A stretch of 64,000 nt of DNA from Ceratobasidium sp. AG-K (taxonomy: Eukaryota; Basidiomycota; Agaricomycetes; Cantharellales; Ceratobasidiaceae), in NCBI GenBank assembly GCA_037039685.1, contig JAWNGF010000004.1:1240001-1304000 (forward strand), in the 5' to 3' direction. Shown piece after piece: positions 1-12,638 of the stretch. The stretch's first letter is position 1; every line of letters starts with the position of its first letter. The notes under the pieces were generated by a model. That model searched no databases. It was not told the DNA's origin and saw only the letters and a program-made list of their open reading frames with translations. Both the position numbers and the translations under genes were made by a program.

Positions 1-3000
1 TTATCTTTGCATGTGCTGGGGCATTGATTAATCAACTATTCTCCCTTCGCTACCCTCGTATTGAGGTATGATAAGCATTATCAAACCTAATGTTGGTTAA
101 CATGTGCCGGTATAGATTGACGAAATTGTAGCACAACTACTGGCATATCGTACGTAACATGTTCTTCACTCATATGCGAGATTCTCATCTATCGCGTACA
201 GCCGCTGGTACCGCATGGGCCCGCTTTATGCCAAATGCGACACTCAACCTATTTGGGTACAAGCTGGTAGGCATGAGCGGATTATCTATGTTTGTCGTGC
301 TGAGTGGTCTATGATGCTACAGCCGTTGAACCCTGGTCCATTCAACAAGAAGGAACACATGGTAAGTAGAGATGATTGACATAACCCTCCAAACCAACCA
401 CCGCCTGTAGTTGATTACTATTATGGCCAACGTTTCTTTTGGTGTCGGGTACTCTGCCTATGTCATCGTTGTTCAACGTGTTCCAACCTTTTTCAACCAA
501 GACTGGGCCAAGCAATTTGGATACCAGATTACACTTTCACTGTCCTTCCAGTTGATGGGTTATGGATTGGCTGGTTTGACGCGCAGGTTCTTGGTATACC
601 CTGCCGCCGCAATCTGGCCAAGGAACCTGGTACGTTCTTCTTGACATTCTACCAAGGACTTCTCTCAAATTCAGTTATAGGCAGCGATTGCTTTGAACAA
701 CAGCTTCCATGCCAACACAAACCCGATTGTAAATGGCTGGAAGATTAGCCAGATGCGGTTCTTTATGTATGCGTTCGGGGGCATGGTAAGTGCTCAATGA
801 TCTCACGCACAAGCCAAGACTAGACGGTCTTCTTTTAGTTTGTCTACTTCTGGTTCCCCAACTACATCATTGGCGCCATGTCTTACTTTTCCTGGTCCGT
901 CAAGCATCCTCGTTCCTACCCAAAGTTTACTAATAGGTCCACGCAGGATTGCGTGGATCAAGCCCGAGAGCATTATTCTTGCTGCGGTCGCGGGTACCAA
1001 CACCGGCCTGGGCCTTAACCCGCTGCCGACCTTTGACTGGAAGTACGTGAGGCTATGTTTACTACAAGGATTGTTGACATTTATTTGTGTCGTAGTGTCG
1101 TCGAGGCCACCATCCAGCCACTAATTTCGCCATTCTGTAGGCCTCTTTTACTCAAGTAGTGTTAGAGCAATGCTAATACGCGGTTTACTAGTTGCTACGC
1201 TGAACAACTTCCTAGGAATGCTCACAACATTCCCAATTGTGCTCGCGATTTGGCTCACAAATACATGGTGAGTTGAAACATATCATCCACACGTCCAGCG
1301 CTGACGCATTGATAATCAAAGGTACACCGGGCATCTGTAAGTAAACTAAAGGCGGGACTTGGCTGGAGTTCTTACACAATTTCCTTGAACAGCCCCATCA
1401 ATAGCAACCGGTAAGCCCTATACTTGGGTTGGTTCTCTCTACTAAACATCAGATCAGACCATACGATCGCTTCGGCAAGCAGTACAAAGTTGGTAATGTC
1501 GTCGATGACTTTGGTTTCTACGACCAGGTCGCGTATGAACAGTACAGCCCTCTGTACCTGTCCGCTGGTCAGGCCTTCTTGTATGGCACGTTCTTTGCCG
1601 TCTATCCCGCGACATTGGTGTACGCATACTGTGAGCTCGAATCTATCGAACCTTGGGCTTCTTTGACACTCGCTTAGTGTATCACCGTCATGAAATTGTC
1701 AGAGGCTTCAAGAGCTTGATCAAGCGCAAGGATCCTCGGTATGCAAACGCTTATTCCACTCATCCTCGTTACTGACAATGTCCTAGTCAGGACCACAAGG
1801 ATGTTCACAACAGGCTCATGGCTGCTTACCCCGAGGGTATGATTATTCGCCTCACGAGATATCAAGTCGCCTAACCTGAATTTTTAGCCCCCGAATGGTG
1901 GTATGCGGTGCTCCTGCTCGTGGCCATCGCTCTCGGCCGTAAGTACCTCGCTTATCCACCCACCACATCACTCATCATTACTTCAGTTATTGCGATCCTG
2001 TGCTACCCAACCCATACAACCGTCGGTGCGCTCTTCATGGGTCTGGCCCTCGCTTTCCTATTCGCCGTACCCATTGGAGTTATCTACGCCGTTACGAACC
2101 AGGAAATCACGCTCAACGTCTTGGCCGAGTTTATCGGTGGCGTCCTCTTCCCTGGTAATGCGCTCGCCATGAATATGTTCAAGTCGTACGGATACGTGAC
2201 CACGCATCGTGCACTGCGGTTCGCGTCTGACTTGAAGCTTGGGTAAGTCTCAGCAGCTAGGTATGACATAATGCTGACGCGAGCATATAGTCACTACACC
2301 AAGATCAACCCTCGTGTGCTCTTTGTCGGCCAGACTATCGCCACACTTTGTGAGTGTGTCTATATGCGCGTCGATTCAAGCTAACTCGCCACAGTCTCGA
2401 CGCTCGTGGCCATGTCCATTATGAACTGGCAAGTCAACTCGATCAAGGGTGTATGCACCCCTCAGGCCCAGGCGAAGTTTACTTGCCCCGGAACGACCAC
2501 CTTCTTTACCGCGAGCGTAATCTGGGGTACCCTCGGGCCGATCAAGATGTACGGAGCCGTGAGTATCTATCTCCACTCACTCCAGCTTCGACTAAACTTG
2601 AACAGGACGGACCATACAATGTCCTCCTCTACGGATTCCTCATTGGTGCTGTCCTCCCCGTCATCTTCTACTTTGTAAGTTCCCACCCACATCTTCAACA
2701 GACACTAATCCCGCCCAGATCGCCAAACGCTTCCCTAACTCGAAAATCATCCGCGGAATCCACATGCCCGTCTTCCTCACCGGCGGCCTCAACTGGGCGC
2801 CGTACAACCTCTCACACACCTGGCCAGCCGTAATTGTCGGATACATCTTCCAAGTATACATTCGTCGCCGATACCTCGGTTGGTGGCAAAAGTACAACTA
2901 TGTCCTCACCTCGGCGTTTACGTGCGGTATCGCTATTGCGGCGATTGTCACGTTTTTCGCGCTCCAGTGGGCGGGGATTGAGATTGATTGGCGCGGGAAT

Positions 3001-3096
3001 TCGATCGTGAGTGAGGGGTGTGATGGTAAGGGATGTCCGTTGTTGCCTGTGCCCGAAAAGGGGTATTGGGGGCCTGGGCTGGGTGAGTTTAAGTAG
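1..3096 (+). CDS. OPT-family oligopeptide transporter, 5' end outside window
   Basis: Proton-coupled importer of small peptides or peptide-like ligands in the plasma membrane. The gene enters from the left edge in an exon reading ALINQLFSLRYPRIE, a typical OPT segment, and runs through at least ten short-intron exons. Recognisable OPT stretches include GTAWARFMPNATLN, KEHM-LITIMANVS, VYFWFPNYIIGAMSYFSW, EFIGGVLFPGNALAMNMFK, GHYTKINPRVLFVGQTIATL and GGLNWAPYNLSHTWPA. The final exon (about 2720-3096) holds two hydrophobic segments and ends in a polar tail with the paired cysteines CDGKGC, stop TAG at 3094. Most of the protein is hydrophobic, as expected for 12-16 membrane helices. Introns are 45-65 nt with GT-AG ends. 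The N-terminus and promoter lie outside the window. No break is seen. Substrate cannot be told from sequence. The family call is secure. Confidence 0.93.
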
Positions 3097-6000
3097 TGTA
3101 TTGTAGATGTATAGTATTCGGTGAATTTATTTGTGATGAACTTTGAGTTTGGTGACGCCCCGTCGAGTGACTGGGACGGGCTGAGAGACATTTTTCAATC
3201 ACCTTGCTTGCCAAGTTCACTCTCCCCCTAAACGTCGATTCGTGGCTCTCAATTAATCCCCTGTCAAATACCTTGCTAAGTAATATAGTCGTTCGCCGAA
3301 CACATATTGTACCGGTTATTCACGACACGCACCACGTCTTGGATGGGCTCAAACATCCTCTCAGAAGCTGATAGACGCTAACATGTAGTTGTGCAAGTAG
3401 TGCGGGAAGGTCGACGTAAGGACGGTCGCGCTGCACGCCACATGTAGGCACCAATGACAAATTTGTTTCGTAGAACCAGGAAACTCTTCACGTTGACAGT
3501 AAACCTACATACGAGTACTCAAAGATGCCGACGAAGCCCACATTTGAACAATATAAGAGGAGCACCGTGGGCCACAAGTAGCTCTACAACAAGCTGTTTG
3601 GAGAAACTATTACCACCCATGTTCAAGGTCAGCTACGCAAAAATGAGTTGAATCGATCACCACAAAACAATACTGCTCAAGGTGTTAGATCAGGGAAGTG
3701 GTAGATACATTTTCAATTGCAAACCCGATTCAAAGTCAGACCGGAGCAAAGTGCCTAGCATGACCAACTGCATACATCTAGTTGCATGCGTGAAAAGGCC
3801 GTCACCATTATAGAGCTGAACTTCCTGGGCATCAAATCTACTAACGCCGTATCTCCCGGGCCATTTGTCTCTTTGGATATTAAATACTGGTATGTGGATT
3901 CCCTCCAGGAACTCTTCGGCTCTCTCGTTTTCTCTGAGCGCTCGGCGGGGAATATGTTTATTTCACCAGCAACCCCGGAAAACCTGAGGGGATAACTGAG
4001 CGACTACCGGTTTTGACAACACATGTGGGTTTCTGGGTCTCAACTTGGGCGGGCTTTGTTGGTCGTGCTTGCTATAGAGCTACTGACACCCATCGCTACA
4101 ACAATTTTTTGATGCACAGTTCGAACGCCAACGATATTACATGCGAACGATATAATATTCTCGGTCTACAAATTAAGGCGTAGAAGTGGCCGCCGGGACA
4201 AATTCCCGAATATCAGAAGTGCGGTGCGAGCCTGTGCCTGGTATTATGCACCGTTTTAAGGGCCCCTAATAGCTCTTCGTCACGTTTAATCAGTTGGGGA
4301 GCTGCGCGTTTTGCACTTGTACTGTTGCTTGGTGGGTAGATAACCCTTGGCCTATCAAAGGGAAGGAGCTAGGGTCAGCAGAGCAATCATAAATTAGAGC
4401 CTGAAGCTTACTCAGGATCACAGTGTGTTCCGTTAGCGGGGACTGTGCCGTTCACAAAGTAATCGCGTATGTGCTTCATAGTACATAGAGAAGGATGGGA
4501 AGGTCTGTTGCACCCACGACCATATTAGTATATATGATATCTCACATTCAGAGAACGCTAACTTACGAGCAATGACCGTATCTAAGGCAGCTCGGGGTGT
4601 TGGCGACAGGATAACATTGTAAAGGGTGGGAGTTTCTTACCCATGTTGGACCAGCAGAGTGGCCGATTCATTCCCAAAACCTCGGCTCATCTTCACGGCC
4701 GACGCCAGTGGTGTAACCGGGTCCGCATCCAAGCTGACAAACAAAATCGGGAATCTTGTATCATACCAGGGGTAAACATATCGATATGAATATTTGAACG
4801 ACTAATGTACTGACTGTGTTTTCTTTAGGCTTTTTGCAGCCGTCCAGGGACCAGTGTAGCGTTGCTTAGCCCGGAATGGCCACCCACGACAAGCACCCAC
4901 TATGATAGCCCACTGTTCGCCTACCGGGGTTTTCTTTCCCAACTCACGAAAGCTGTCGCTACTTGTAAATAAAGCAATTGCCATAGCCCTGGAACTCACT
5001 ACTTCTTATATACATTGACTGAGATGTTAAGCGAAGCGGAGTCGCTACACAATATAGAAGTGATAGACTCTCCTGTGTAGAACATCTGCATTGAGCGATT
5101 GTAAACGTTCTAGCAATGGATCTGGTTAGCATAAACCCAACTTGGCCGTACGCTTTAACACCCGAGCTTACATAGTGAAATCACTGCCACACTCATCCTA
5201 GATAGTTGCGTCCATCCTCTCCCAGTGCCTCGACGATATTTGCCATATCTCGGGCGACGGCCACTGTTCCGACGGACTGAAGTATTTGCTTGCTTCTGTT
5301 CTGCACGCAGGCTATTGGGTGGGCCGCTTGTAAGGCAGCGATCCTCTTGACATGTGCCTTTTTGGCACTCCCAACTACGTGCGGAAACGGCGCGCCGGTA
5401 CTTACCACGACGGAGGTTAGAGCATATAGCACCAAAGCGATGAAAGATAACCTACAGCTGTAAATGGTAGGCGTGGTGCAGGAACTTTGCCTCGGCGTCG
5501 AAGCAAGCAGTGGATGGGCCAGTAAGGCCTACGCCACTGTACAGTGGCAGGTTGGGTACATTTATTCTGCAATGGTATCTCAAGACTCGAGGCGTACCAT
5601 GGGTCGAATCCGAGAATGTCGTAGCGACCCTCCACCTGTGCGCCTGACATATCGAATTGAGGTTAGAAAGACGCATATATCTAGTAAGTTTATGTATCTT
5701 TACTGAGTGATTCACCGCTACTTGCTATCCAGGCAGCTCCAGAACCTCCGGAGCCCTTGATATGGATATTGGCGAATGGTTCGTTCGGTTACACGACGGT
5801 ACAACTCATTCCAGGGTTAGCTAAGATGGTCCCTAGACGCTGCGCTGCAGGAACAGTAGCCGGGTACCTGCGCATGAATATCGAGACAATTGCATTGTTG
5901 CTCGGGTCAGAGTACTAGCGTGTTGGGTTTGGTACTTTAGGTTGATGGCGATCATAGACCATATCCAACTTACGTCCATAGGTACATCTAAAAACGCACA

Positions 6001-8036
6001 CTGGGTCGTTGCAGTATCTGGACAGGCAAACCATGAGATGTTTGCTGCCTGACGCGCGATCGGTACGTGAGTGACCTGAACGCTCGACGCGAGAGGGGCG
6101 ATCTAAATAAAATACATGCACCATTCATGCATTTTTCTTGTAGCTTTTCCGCAAGCATACCATTAACTCGCTAATAATAACTCGCACCGATGTCGAGATA
6201 ACAGTCATGAATGAACCTATAGCTAAGGTACAAGTTGTAGCTGGCTTACCCTTCTTTAAGTAAATTACTCCTGCTGCTGGGGCAGTGTTTGAAGCGTGCG
6301 GTTAGCCGTTATCTTGTCAGTGCGATGCTCGGAGAAACCATTGTGGGCACGCTGGTGGACCTGGCATCAAGGTCTCCACGCGAATAACCTCCAGTCTATC
6401 GAGTTTCCACGCTTATAAATGCTGCATACAAGGTAGGCCGCCGGCATGCCAAGCAGGTACATGTGTTATTAGCTAACCTGTGACGTGAACGCCTTCTCAT
6501 TGGTCTCGCTCTTGCGTCCATCGCCTTGCCCACCAAGGTCCCTCCCCCCTCGGTATTAATGCACCTTTCTGTAAGGAGCACTTAAATCCTCGAACGGACT
6601 TCCTGCAAACCGCCGGACCCATAGGCCCAGTCACTGGCTTCTAAGTCAACGGCTATATTCCCTGTTTGGGAATTGGGGGACAATATATAACAAATGATCA
6701 CAGTCACATGCACGTGACAAGCCACGAGCCACCTCATCCCGGTGCCTCACCTAGCCCTCACCACTGCACTCCGGAGCCTCCCCAACGGCACCTTTGACGT
6801 ATCTCCAGTTATCCCTCAGTTCCTCTCCTATTAATCTGACCCTCCTTGTAATTTCTTCCTCCGCGCTCGGTTCACTCAAATACCCCCGATGTTTGGGCCA
6901 TTGGAGTCAGTTTGTGCCACCTCGCCGTTTTCTCCTCGCGTTTACCATAAGAGTTCTGTTTTCCTACTCTCCGCACATAGAAGCCCTCGCAAGCTGTTTA
7001 GCACGGCACCTGCGAACCCCCTTCCCGTGTAGTCACATGGGCGGCAAGCCGATGACAAGAAACCTCGCAAAGCAATTTGTTTGGTCTATTTATACCGTAG
7101 ATCGCAACACTCCATTCGGTGCAGCCCAAGCGTGGCACACGCCCCTACTCTAGTTTAGTTAGGACCGGAGAGCTTACTCACATAATCTCCCAACAGTAAT
7201 GGCGTGTTAGAGTGTGTAGCCCGCGTCTGTCCTTCCGATCACTACCGGCTATATGATTCCTTTATGCTCTCCTATATACGCGAATAAGTCGGTCCCGCCG
7301 GCATTTTACTCAAGACGAACCAATATCCTAAGAACAGACACGTAATGCTGTGTGTGGCAAGCCCACGTAGCCGACCTCGGTCCAAAGGAAAATGACAAAT
7401 ATCCGCGGGACCGCCGGCAACCCGAACAATCTGGTCAGCGCTATTATTTAGGTCTGATGCATCAAAGCTTGCACGTCAGACGTCCGAGTCATTTCCGGCT
7501 ACTGTCAGCTCGCGTCCGTACCTCGCGTCGTGATGCCCGACTGGCGCTCGTATGGTTTGATTTGACGGGTGCCGCCAGGGGCGAGCCGCGGCCGAGTTTT
7601 GGGGAAACTTTCGTGTGTTGCATGCAAGATCGTCGGAATGTTGCTCAGCCCGTCTGGTCATCTCGTGTGCGTACGACTTGAACTCCGACGCGGATGCGGG
7701 ATAGGGTTCACCCGATGCGAGAGTTTGAGCAATTCGGTTGAATGCACTCTATCGGCGATTCGAGCATAGAATGTATAGACTCCCGATATCGTGTTAATCG
7801 TGCCTAGCCTCGAGGCCAACGTAGGGCCCAGACAGGCGACAAATCCAAATCGACAGCACGTGCGAAATGAAGACATATAATTCATCGCATAGGGTATTCA
7901 CATAAACCACAGGACCAAAGAAATAAGTTAGACAAAATACGGCTCCGGACCGGGGCAGATCAATCGCGTAATCAGGGTCCAGACTATGATGCGCTGTGGA
8001 CTAGTCAGCGGCAAACATGCGAGGTGGGAAGATAAA
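3097..8036. other. 4.9-kb gene-poor stretch
   Basis: I see no convincing gene here. The longest open frames are about 60-140 codons, overlap each other on both strands, and show no domain-like or hydrophobic pattern. No LTR, terminal repeat or tandem array was recognised. Base composition looks even and not AT-rich like the intergenic spacers elsewhere in the window. It could be very old mutated repeat sequence. Confidence 0.5.
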
Positions 8037-8641
8037 TTACCTGGACGCGGCGAGGAGGGTGCGTTCGCGGGCGCGTTGGGCGGACCAGACGAATGCGGCA
8101 ATGGTGTCTGTCTCGCGCACGGATTTTGTGTGCCAGTGGCGTTCGGCGAGGCGGGCGAGCACCGTGTGGACCGAGTCGAGGTCGGTGAGGATCGGGGGTT
8201 GGGTCAGGTCGTCGGGTTGGGGTGTGTGTGTTGTGGGGTTGAGGAGTGTGGATGGGATGGGTGCGGGTTGGGAGGTGTACGGTGAGGGGTGGATGGGGGG
8301 AAGGATGTCGTGTTTGACGAGATACGACACGAGCGAGTGGGTGGGCAGACTGCTCAGGTCCGTCTACTACGAGTTAGCTGGATTCAACAACAGCCGTGGG
8401 GACTCACCGGCCGCTCGTCCTTCTTGGCGACGGGGGTAGGTGCAGGGGCGGGTGGGGCGGGCATGAGCAGCGTCTCGTCCTTGCGGCGTTTCTTGGGGTC
8501 GGGCGGAGAGGTCTCGGCGGCAGTGCGTTTGGCAGGCTTGACAATACGGGGTTTTTGTGGTTTCGCCTTGCGCTCGTCGATGTAGGCAGCGTCGATAACG
8601 TTGTACGGATAGGGTCGAATGGGCTCTGCGACGGGTGGCAT
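8037..8641 (-). CDS. Small basic/proline-rich protein, possibly SAP30-like
   Basis: Two exons, 8641-8408 and 8363-8037, joined in phase 0 by a 44-nt GTGAGT...TAG intron with a CTAAC branch motif, give 186 residues. The N-terminal half is lysine- and proline-rich (PKKRRKDE, a likely nuclear localisation signal at about residues 50-57). The second exon opens with TDLSSLPTHSLVSYLVKHDI, which resembles the LPxxxLxxYxxxxxL helix of SAP30-type Sin3-binding domains, then has a helical segment ending in AFVWSAQRARERTLLAAS. The SAP30 link is a weak motif impression, so the function is best left open. The gene lies head-to-head with the XLF-like gene, 157 bp between start codons, so the two may share a promoter. 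Confidence 0.7.
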
Positions 8642-8798
8642 GGTTGTTCACTTCGGATCCAACTCAGATCACAGGGATCGGCCCTGACCAATTAGACCAC
8701 CATCACGCTCCTTGTTCCCTCTGCACCTGCTATTAAACCACTGCTACACTGGCTCGCTGGTTGTGCTCGCCCGCTGGCACAAATTAACTCCACGTGAC
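8642..8798. promoter_or_regulatory. Shared divergent promoter region
   Basis: A 157-bp gap separates the start codons of two divergent genes and must hold both promoters. A CACGTG palindrome (E-box type, 8791-8796) ends two bases before the XLF-like ATG at 8799. No clear TATA box is visible. Confidence 0.45.
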
Positions 8799-10429
8799 AT
8801 GGAGATATCAGACGTACGTCGTCGGCCCCACCCACACGCTCGCTGACACCCCGCAGGACCGGCTCACCAAGCTGCTCTCCGCTCCATGGCTCGCCCGCAC
8901 TGACACCGACACCAAGACGACCTACCTCATCGTAGGTCTCTGCATCATACAGCCCCCGCCCATCCTCACGCCAAATATAGAAATTCCATGCAGACCCTGT
9001 TGAATTGACCTGTGCCGTCCTCATCACCGACACCAAGCGTGTCTGGGCAGAAGGTCAGTCCCAGTTCTACATGTTTACTGTAAGCTAACTTGACTAGTCG
9101 TCCACGGGCGCCACATTTCCCTGCGCACCGAGCACCCCGAACCAATCCACAAATCCCCAAAACACCAGCTCAAATTCAGACGCGAGCAGCTCGCTCTACT
9201 CCACACAGCACACTCGCTCGCACACGTTCGGGACATGGAAATCTCCACCCAAGAAAACGGACAACGAGCAGTTGGTACACCCCCCAATCCCGTCAACCGA
9301 ACCCATGCTAATTGTGCAGGACTTGGCGCTCACGATTACGAGCGGGGACCTCGTCTGGCGCTGGGATGCATTCGCACTCCATCCGTCTCACGCTGCACAG
9401 GTCTTGTCTAGGCACTTGTTCCTCCCCATGGTCAGTTTGACGAGTGTTGTCGTTGGCATGGCGAGCTCTGGAGCCGAGTGGGGAGATGTGCAAAAGGTGA
9501 GCCGATCCCTACCTCGGATTTACAATTTTGACTCTGGCTGACTCGGCCTGTAGCAAATAGACAAGACGAGTAAAACAGCACGCATCACGCCCCATTCGCA
9601 CGTCTGTGCGCTATTCAACAAACCCGTCGTCGCCTGTGGACTCGCGAGGATCTCTCAAGTCTGGGAACGAGCCGACGAGGACCAATTACGTGAGTCTTCC
9701 CTGTCGGTCCTGAATATATTTGACATTGTGTAGATCCTATCGTACAGGACCTCGAAGAACTCCAGTCTGGGTCGCTCGAGTTTGAACCTCTGAGCGAGTC
9801 TGAGCCCGAGCCCGAGTATGCCGTGCGTCTGAACTCGGTTGTTTGTTTATCTGGTGTGCTGAATTGGGATGTTTTAGGATCTTCGGTCGAGCCCCGCCCC
9901 GCTCCGGTCTTCGTCTGCCCCGCTTCCGTCCGACGGGGATGGGTCTGTCACCGAGGATGATGACGACGATGCGGGTGAGACGCAGATTCAGACCCAGGAT
10001 CCGATGTACGGCGAGGCGTCGAGGTACGGTCAGTCCCAGGCGTCCCGGTACGGCCAGTCGCAGTCCCAGGTGTCTCGCCTTGGTGGACAATCCCAGGTAT
10101 CCCGACAAGGCACACAATATCAAGCTTCCCAACTTGGAGCCCAGTCTCAAGCTCCTCGATTGGGTGCTCAGTCTCAGCCCCAATCACATTACGGAATCTC
10201 TCGTCCACCTATCCCATCTACGCAATCCCAACCACAACCCTCACTGGCCCAACTGAGCATGCTCGGAGCCGGCGCTCGCTCCAAGTCCCAACCGCAGCCC
10301 AAAAAGCGCCACCATGACGACTCGGATTCAGACGACGACGAACGCGACGCCGAATTGAAGTTGCGTATGAGGTTTGGAGCGACGGGAGGGGCGATTGGAA
10401 GTCGTCGTCGGGCGGGGAGAAAGTTTTAG
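8799..10429 (+). CDS. XLF: XLF/NHEJ1-like non-homologous end-joining factor
   Basis: Likely bridges DNA ends with Ku and the XRCC4-ligase IV complex. Eight exons (8799-8813, 8857-8931, 8981-9053, 9098-9270, 9320-9496, 9554-9689, 9734-9822, 9878-10429) join in phase to 429 residues. The N-terminal part has the XLF head pattern: RLTKLLSAPWL, TTYLIKFHADPVELTC, LITDTKRVWAEVVHGRHISL and later GDLVWRWDAFALHPS followed by RHLFLPMVSLTSVVV. The last 180 residues are low-complexity, with an acidic patch (TEDDDDDAGE) and about five nine-residue Q/S-rich units of the form SQxSRxG, giving many SQ dipeptides that PI3K-like kinases could phosphorylate. The extreme C-terminus, GSRRRAGRKF, is basic with a final aromatic residue like the Ku-binding motif of XLF. 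The family is poorly conserved and often missed by annotation; the call rests on pattern and not on an alignment. Confidence 0.72.
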
Positions 10430-10973
10430 CTGGGGCTCAGCAGGCTCACTCTCCTGGAAAGTGCCCCCCCCCCCCCAGGAGTTGAGAGTAGATGCGGTCG
10501 TTCTACCCGAGGATCACAGTGCAGAGAGCATTGTGGCCTGTGCTGATGACATGTTTCATAATTTTTTAAGGTTTGTGTTTTTGGAGAGCTGTGTTTTTGG
10601 AACTTTGTGTGTGTTTGATTTCATTTTCCCGACTTCATTTTGGACCCCGGAACTGCATTTTTAGACTTGACTACTGCATTTCTAGACTGGTAGACTGCAT
10701 TTTTGGAATGGTTTTTATTTCTAAGGATATGTCTGTATTTCGTTCGCATCCAATTTCATTTCGACGATCCCGCCGGCCAAGCGAGTTTGCCAAGTTGCCC
10801 AAGAAGCCCGAGCCGTGGTGATGGCCTCGTGTATGGATCAAAGGAATCACCGAGCCCCGCGCACGAGGCGGGATTTTCAGCCATAAAGCCCCAGTGGAGC
10901 GTCTTCTTTCTCTACCTCTTTGTGCTAATTCGTTTTTGGCTGGTGATCGTCTCAATAGCAACTCGTCGGACCG
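10430..10973. other. Intergenic, T-rich imperfect repeats
   Basis: About 540 bp between two same-strand genes. It contains a C10 run near 10466 and, at about 10640-10705, three imperfect copies of a unit built on ACTGCATTT(T/C)TAGAC. Upstream of these are several GTTTTTGGA-like T/G-rich words. No ORF of note. It probably holds the terminator of the XLF-like gene and the promoter of the glucanase. Confidence 0.45.
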
Positions 10974-12638
10974 ATGATCTTTTCGACGTGTGCAAAACTC
11001 GTCTCGCTGCTTGCGTTTGCTTCGCTGGCTCGAGCGGCTCCGAAGCAATGTCGAGTCGTGCATAGGCGGGCGGCACAGCTCCAGGTTCCCCTACCGACGG
11101 GCACCAGTCCGGCGACGTATACTAGGAGCGTCAGCACTGGTACGGCCACAGCAACTTACTCACCCAGCGCCCGACCCACACCATTCGACTACACCAACGA
11201 CAAAATCCGAGGCGTCAACTTGGGCGGTTGGTTACGTGCGTATCTCGAGCTCCCCAAAACCCGCTACTCACCCTCGCGCAGTACTCGAAGTGAGCGCTCC
11301 GTTGTTCCCCTTACGTACTCTGACGTCGACAGCCCTGGATCACACCCTCGCTGTTCGAAAACACCGGCAACGAAGAGATCGTCGACGAGTACACGTTTAA
11401 TACCCTCCAAGACGCCGATACGGTTTCGCGCATTTTGACCCAGCATTGGGAGACTTGGATTGTCGAGGATGATTTTAGGCAGATTGCCGAGGCGGGGTTG
11501 AACCATGTTCGGTACGTTGGGCGCTTGCTCCACTGCATTTTCTAATGTTTCGGAAGGCTCCCATTTGGGTACTGGTCCGTTCCGAGGGAGAGTAATAATC
11601 CGGCGCCGTACAACCCTAATGCGTGGCCGTATGTCGTCAAAGCCATCGAGTGGGCACGGAAATACAATCTCTTGGTGATTCTCGACATTCATGGTGCACC
11701 CGGCTCTCAAAACGGGTACGACAATTCAGGTCAGCGGATGGGGTTCCCTCAGTGGGCAAGCGATGCGGGGAACGTGAACCGGACGTTGGACATCGTAGCT
11801 TGGCTCGCACAAACGTTTGGCGGAGAAGAGTACGACGGGGTGGTTACGATGATTCAGTTGATGAACGAGGTGAGTGCGGCCTTTGCGGGCAGGGCTTGAC
11901 TAATGCGGTACAGCCGGCGGGATTCTACCCAGAGGTTCTGCCCGTGATACAAGACTATTACCAGCGCTCGTACTGGATCATCAAAGGCGTCAGCTCGCGC
12001 CTGCTCATCGCCCTTCACGACGCATTCAAACCACTCGCCCAATGGTCCACCTCGACGCACGTCCCCAGTCCGGAAAACACTATCATGGACACGCATATCT
12101 ACCAAATCTTCAATGACCACCAGGTCACGATGACTTGGGAAGAAAAGATCAAGGCGACGTGCGACCAAGGGAACGAGCTCGCGAGCTATACGGCCAGGCA
12201 GGACGGGTTCAGGACTTATGTTGGCGAGTGGACGACTAGCTTTACGGACTGTGCCAAGTGGTTGAATGGTCGGGGCGTGGGCGCGAGGTTGGACGGTACG
12301 AGAGCGGGGAGCCAGTTTCTTATGAGTTGCGATGAAATTACGGGTACGATGGACAAGTTTAGCGACGATTACAAGACGTGGCTGAGGAGGTGAGTGTCGC
12401 ACCGGTCATTTGAATTGGGCTGACCCGGGATAGGTACTGGGATGCACAAACGATTGCATTTGAGCGGGGAAATGGATGGGTATATTGGACTTGGAAGGTG
12501 AGCCTCGCTGCTCGACTGCAAAGCCACTCTCACCCCCTTGTACAGGCTGAAATCGCAGATGAATGGAGTTACTCCAAAGGCCTCGAGGGAGGATGGATAC
12601 CGAAAAATCCGACAGAACATATGTATCAAGCGTGCTGA
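10974..12638 (+). CDS. EXG1: Secreted exo-1,3-beta-glucanase, GH5 family
   Basis: Hydrolyses beta-1,3-glucan from the non-reducing end during cell-wall remodelling or nutrition. Seven exons (10974-11235, 11282-11289, 11333-11511, 11557-11869, 11914-12389, 12434-12497, 12546-12638) join in phase to 464 residues. The start is followed by a signal peptide (LVSLLAFASLARAAP). The fungal GH5 hallmarks are present in order: [42 protein letters not shown], LMNEP with the acid/base Glu, HIYQIF, and VGEWTTSFTDC with the nucleophile Glu, then GNGWVYWTWKAE near the end. Exon 2 is only 8 nt long; it is needed to read GGW-LLLEPW. The catalytic Asn-Glu-Pro is split by intron 4. Length is usual for the family. 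Secreted or wall-bound; no GPI signal seen. Confidence 0.93.
11282..11289 (+). other. EXG1: 8-nt microexon in the glucanase gene
   Basis: The bases TACTCGAA lie between CAG (acceptor) and GTGAGC (donor). Joining exon 1 (ends ...TTA C) to this microexon and to CCC TGG restores GGWLLLEPW, the conserved GH5 motif, in phase. Skipping it shifts the frame. Confidence 0.8.

Noticed and set aside
5193..5715. Overlapping 77-87-codon frames in the left desert
   Set aside because: Three frames on both strands at once, none with a start context or motif.
9737..10183. 148-codon minus-strand frame with repeated LGL/RLG units
   Set aside because: Antisense shadow of the Q/S-rich repeats in the XLF-like gene.
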